From the NCBI GenBank assembly GCA_016927755.1, contig JAFGLZ010000224.1:1-46262 (forward strand): a stretch of 46,262 nt of DNA. Direction: 5' to 3'. The notes beneath the pieces are model-generated. The model was not told the DNA's origin, searched no databases, and was given only the letters and a program-made list of their open reading frames with translations. This document shows positions 44,094 to 46,262 of this stretch, one piece after another. Origin of the DNA: Phycisphaerae bacterium (lineage in GTDB: Bacteria; Planctomycetota; Phycisphaerae; UBA1845; JAFGLZ01). Made by a program: the position numbers and the translations under genes. Position 1 is the stretch's first letter, and the number at the start of each line of letters is the position of its first letter.

Positions 44094-44431
44094 CACGCCT
44101 CCTTTCAGCAGAATGCTTGCATATCGAAAACTCAGGCTTTCAGATGTGTCCAAGCCTCAAGTCGCAGCTACGACTGAAACCTCGATTATATGTGCCCCCC
44201 CCCACGCCCTGCAAGAAGTTTGTTGGCACTCACTAACCATTGGCCCGTAATGCGCCCTAACTCTCTTTAGCAACAAGGCTTACCTCGCAGCATTTGCCCC
44301 GGCGGCGACTGTTGGGGATCCTGAGCTAGCTACGGCAAACCCACGACCCCGGCGGACCAGTCGTGAAACTCAACCTTCCGCGGTAACCCGCGATCGCCAC
44401 AGACTGTCACGGCTTTGCCGGGCCTCGCAGA
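44094..44431. other. Upstream region of the fad unit
   Basis: No gene seen. Holds the predicted fadB promoter at 44185-44214. The right half (44220-44431), downstream of the CvpA-like gene, shows no clear terminator. Confidence 0.5.
44185..44214 (-). promoter_or_regulatory. Promoter of the fad unit with a nine-G spacer tract
   Basis: Minus strand TTGCAG, 18-base spacer, perfect TATAAT, about 90 bases before the fadB ATG. Half the spacer is an uninterrupted run of nine G (plus-strand C at 44195-44203). A change of one G by slippage would shift the spacing to 17 or 19. Confidence 0.5.
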
Positions 44432-44938
44432 CTAGCCGCCGCACATCCTGAGGATCGTCTCGAGCGTGATGACATGATCGCTGCCCGTGAACCAAGCCAC
44501 CGATTGACAAGCGGTGACCGCAATTGACGCCGCTTCCCGGATGGGCTCCTCCAGGAAGGCGATCTGTTTCAGGAGATCTCCTGTCGTCAGGAAGAGCAAT
44601 GAGATCATGCCGACGGCCATCATTGTCCCGCCGGCGGCGGCCAGCATCGCCCCGATCGTGTCAAAGCGCCGCCCGAAGTCTACCGCCCAGTCCCCTGCGA
44701 ACGATCGCGACAGCGTCCGGAACATCACCCAACCGAGCACGAAGATGCCCAGCATGCAGGCGGAGCCTTTCAGCGGGTGGTCAATCGGCACTAGTTGAGC
44801 TACCTTCCCCGAATAGGCCATCGCCGCCACGCCGCCGAACAGCACGCCCAGCGAGTCGCACAAGGCCACGTACAGGCCAAGGTGACGCACACGCCACGCT
44901 ACGAAGATCGCCAGAACAACGCCAATCAGCAGGACCAT
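44432..44938 (-). CDS. CvpA-like inner-membrane protein
   Basis: 168 residues with four hydrophobic segments (about 1-18, 24-45, 60-78 and 92-118) and a short C-terminal soluble stretch with two Cys. Length and topology fit the CvpA family, and the segment order resembles it, though sequence marks are weak. CvpA proteins are linked to envelope homeostasis and, in enterobacteria, to colicin V production. It lies 56 bases after the GspE/PilB gene on the same strand and may share its transcript. Confidence 0.55.
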   Translation of the reverse strand: MVLLIGVVLAIFVAWRVRHLGLYVALCDSLGVLFGGVAAMAYSGKVAQLVPIDHPLKGSACMLGIFVLGWVMFRTLSRSFAGDWAVDFGRRFDTIGAMLAAAGGTMMAVGMISLLFLTTGDLLKQIAFLEEPIREAASIAVTACQSVAWFTGSDHVITLETILRMCGG

Positions 44939-44994
44939 CGCCGCCTCGCTCGCTGTCGCCAGTCCGTCATCGGCCCTCGAACCCCGCGCTCCGG

Positions 44995-46262
44995 TCAGGT
45001 CGTGACGCGCAAGACCTCATCCACCGTCGTGATGCCCTGAAGCACCTTCTCCATACCCCGCTGGCGCATCGTGACGACCTTCTCCTTCCTCGCCTGCGCC
45101 TGAATCGTGGCCAGCGACGCCTTCTCCGTCAGAAGCTGGCCCATCCGCTGAGACAACGGCAGGATCTCGAAGATGCCCGTTCGACCGACGTAGCCCGTGC
45201 CTTCACAGTAGTCGCAGCCGACCGCCACCCCCACCCTGCCAAGGGCGATCTGCCGGCGCGCCGCCTCTCGACGGAGCTCGGCCGATATCTTTGCCGACCG
45301 CCGGCACTCCTTGCACAGCACTCGCACCAGCCGCTGCGACAGAACGGCCGTCAGGCCAGTGGTGATCAGGAACGGCTCGATGCCGAAATCCACCAAACGG
45401 GCCATAGCCGTCGGACCGTCGTTGCTGTGGACAGTCGAGACCACCAGGTGCCCCGTCTGGGACGCCTGCAGCGCGATCTCGGCCGTCTCCGCGTCGCGGA
45501 TCTCCCCGACCGTGATCACGTCCGGATCCTGCCGAAGGATCGAGCGTAGGCCGTTGGCAAACGTGATCCCCGCCCTCGGGTTGACCTCCGTCTGACTCGC
45601 ATTCTCCAGCGGATACTCGATCGGGTCCTCGATCGTCACGATGTTCCTGCCCTGGCCGGCCAGCAAGCCTAGAGCGGCATAGATGGTCGTCGTCTTGCCG
45701 CTGCCCGTCGGGCCGGCGATCAGCAGCATGCCGTCGCTACGTCGAACCACGCGAGTGATGGCATCCGCCTCGGCCTGGTTGAGCCCGAGGTTGTCCAAAT
45801 CCTTCAGACCCGCCTGCACGTCGAAGACGCGAACGGCGATCTTCTCGCCATACAACGTGCCGGCCGTCGCCGATCGAAACTTGATCTCGCGATCCAGCAG
45901 CTTGGCGATGAAGGCCCCGTCCTGCGGGCGACGCTTCTCGCTGATGTCCAGTCGGGAGGCGACCTTCAGGCAGTTCACGATTGCCATGCCCTGACCCGCC
46001 GGAAAACTGGCGACTTCGTGCAGAATTCCGTCGATGCGGAACCGCACCTTGTACACCTCGCCGCTGCGGGGGTCCATCAGGATGTCCGACGCCCGCCGCT
46101 CCAACGCCTCGTTGATGATCCGCTTGGCGATCTCCATTGTGTCCCTTGCCGGAGCATGCCGCCCGCCGCCCACGCTCACCGGAGAACCGTCGGATGTGCA
46201 GAGCTCCAACGACACCGCGTCCTCGGAAATGCCTCGACGAGACGGGATTCGTTGGGCCACCC
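44995..46262 (-). CDS. GspE/PilB-type secretion or pilus ATPase (N-terminus outside the window)
   Basis: At least 421 residues are visible; the frame is open to the right edge, and full-length relatives have about 560, so the N-terminal domain is probably cut off. Hexameric ATPase that drives type II secretion or type IV pilus assembly at the inner membrane. Seen: Walker A GPTGSGKTTT (183-192), IEDPIEY Asp box, Walker B VGEIRDAETAEIALQ, and the zinc-binding cysteines CKEC and CDYC followed by GTGYVGRTGIFE. The usual ASDIHIEP block reads ASDILMDP. The pseudopilins at 3749 and 10232 are possible clients. Confidence 0.92.
   Translation of the reverse strand, partial: VAQRIPSRRGISEDAVSLELCTSDGSPVSVGGGRHAPARDTMEIAKRIINEALERRASDILMDPRSGEVYKVRFRIDGILHEVASFPAGQGMAIVNCLKVASRLDISEKRRPQDGAFIAKLLDREIKFRSATAGTLYGEKIAVRVFDVQAGLKDLDNLGLNQAEADAITRVVRRSDGMLLIAGPTGSGKTTTIYAALGLLAGQGRNIVTIEDPIEYPLENASQTEVNPRAGITFANGLRSILRQDPDVITVGEIRDAETAEIALQASQTGHLVVSTVHSNDGPTAMARLVDFGIEPFLITTGLTAVLSQRLVRVLCKECRRSAKISAELRREAARRQIALGRVGVAVGCDYCEGTGYVGRTGIFEILPLSQRMGQLLTEKASLATIQAQARKEKVVTMRQRGMEKVLQGITTVDEVLRVTT

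Overview
The window looks like a piece of a high-GC Planctomycetota chromosome, most likely class Phycisphaerae or a close relative. The clues are two pseudopilins with the N-terminal block FTLIELLVVVAIIALLISIL and an H-X9-DG tail, secreted proteins rich in DPN triplets, a ThuA-like lipoprotein, tandem SSS symporters and secreted or unusual glycosidases. Assignment is by family recognition only. I saw no rRNA, tRNA, CRISPR array, transposase or phage gene.

Positions 1-11.6 kb form an accessory surface-protein region. It holds two secreted seven-repeat (probable beta-propeller) proteins (285-1970 and 8258-9853). Both end in the same InlB-like module and a hydrophobic tail after a Phe-x-Cys motif. 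Each faces a pseudopilin gene (3749-4828 and 10232-11269). A third InlB-tailed secreted protein (2453-3592) lies in the first cassette, and a fragment of another copy sits on the left edge (1-130). Between the cassettes is a soluble PAS histidine kinase with its LuxR-type response regulator, divergent from the second propeller gene. That propeller gene has a strong promoter followed by 6.75 copies of an 8-bp repeat in its leader.

Positions 11.6-21.5 kb are mostly metabolism on the minus strand: agmatine to putrescine (AguB, AguA, with interspersed palindromic repeats between them), a HAD hydrolase, then gap-pgk-rpe, then two tandem SSS symporters, one of which has lost its C-terminal tail to a TAG codon.

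Positions 21.9-30.8 kb hold a small lipoprotein, a YfhO-type membrane protein, two HtrA/Deg proteases in different transcription units, glycerate kinase, a sugar isomerase/epimerase and a YfcE-type phosphoesterase.

Positions 30.2-38.7 kb are a glycan-utilisation region: ThuA lipoprotein, GH89-like alpha-N-acetylglucosaminidase and phosphoesterase read leftwards; an alpha/beta-hydrolase lipoprotein, a GH78-like alpha-L-rhamnosidase and stand-alone CoaB read rightwards. A spaced CATATG inverted repeat lies between the divergent units.

Positions 38.8-46.3 kb carry a beta-oxidation unit (fadB-fadA-fadD on the minus strand), whose likely promoter has nine consecutive G between -35 and -10, then a CvpA-like membrane protein and a GspE/PilB ATPase cut by the window end. 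That ATPase could power the machine that assembles the pseudopilins, but the link is inference.
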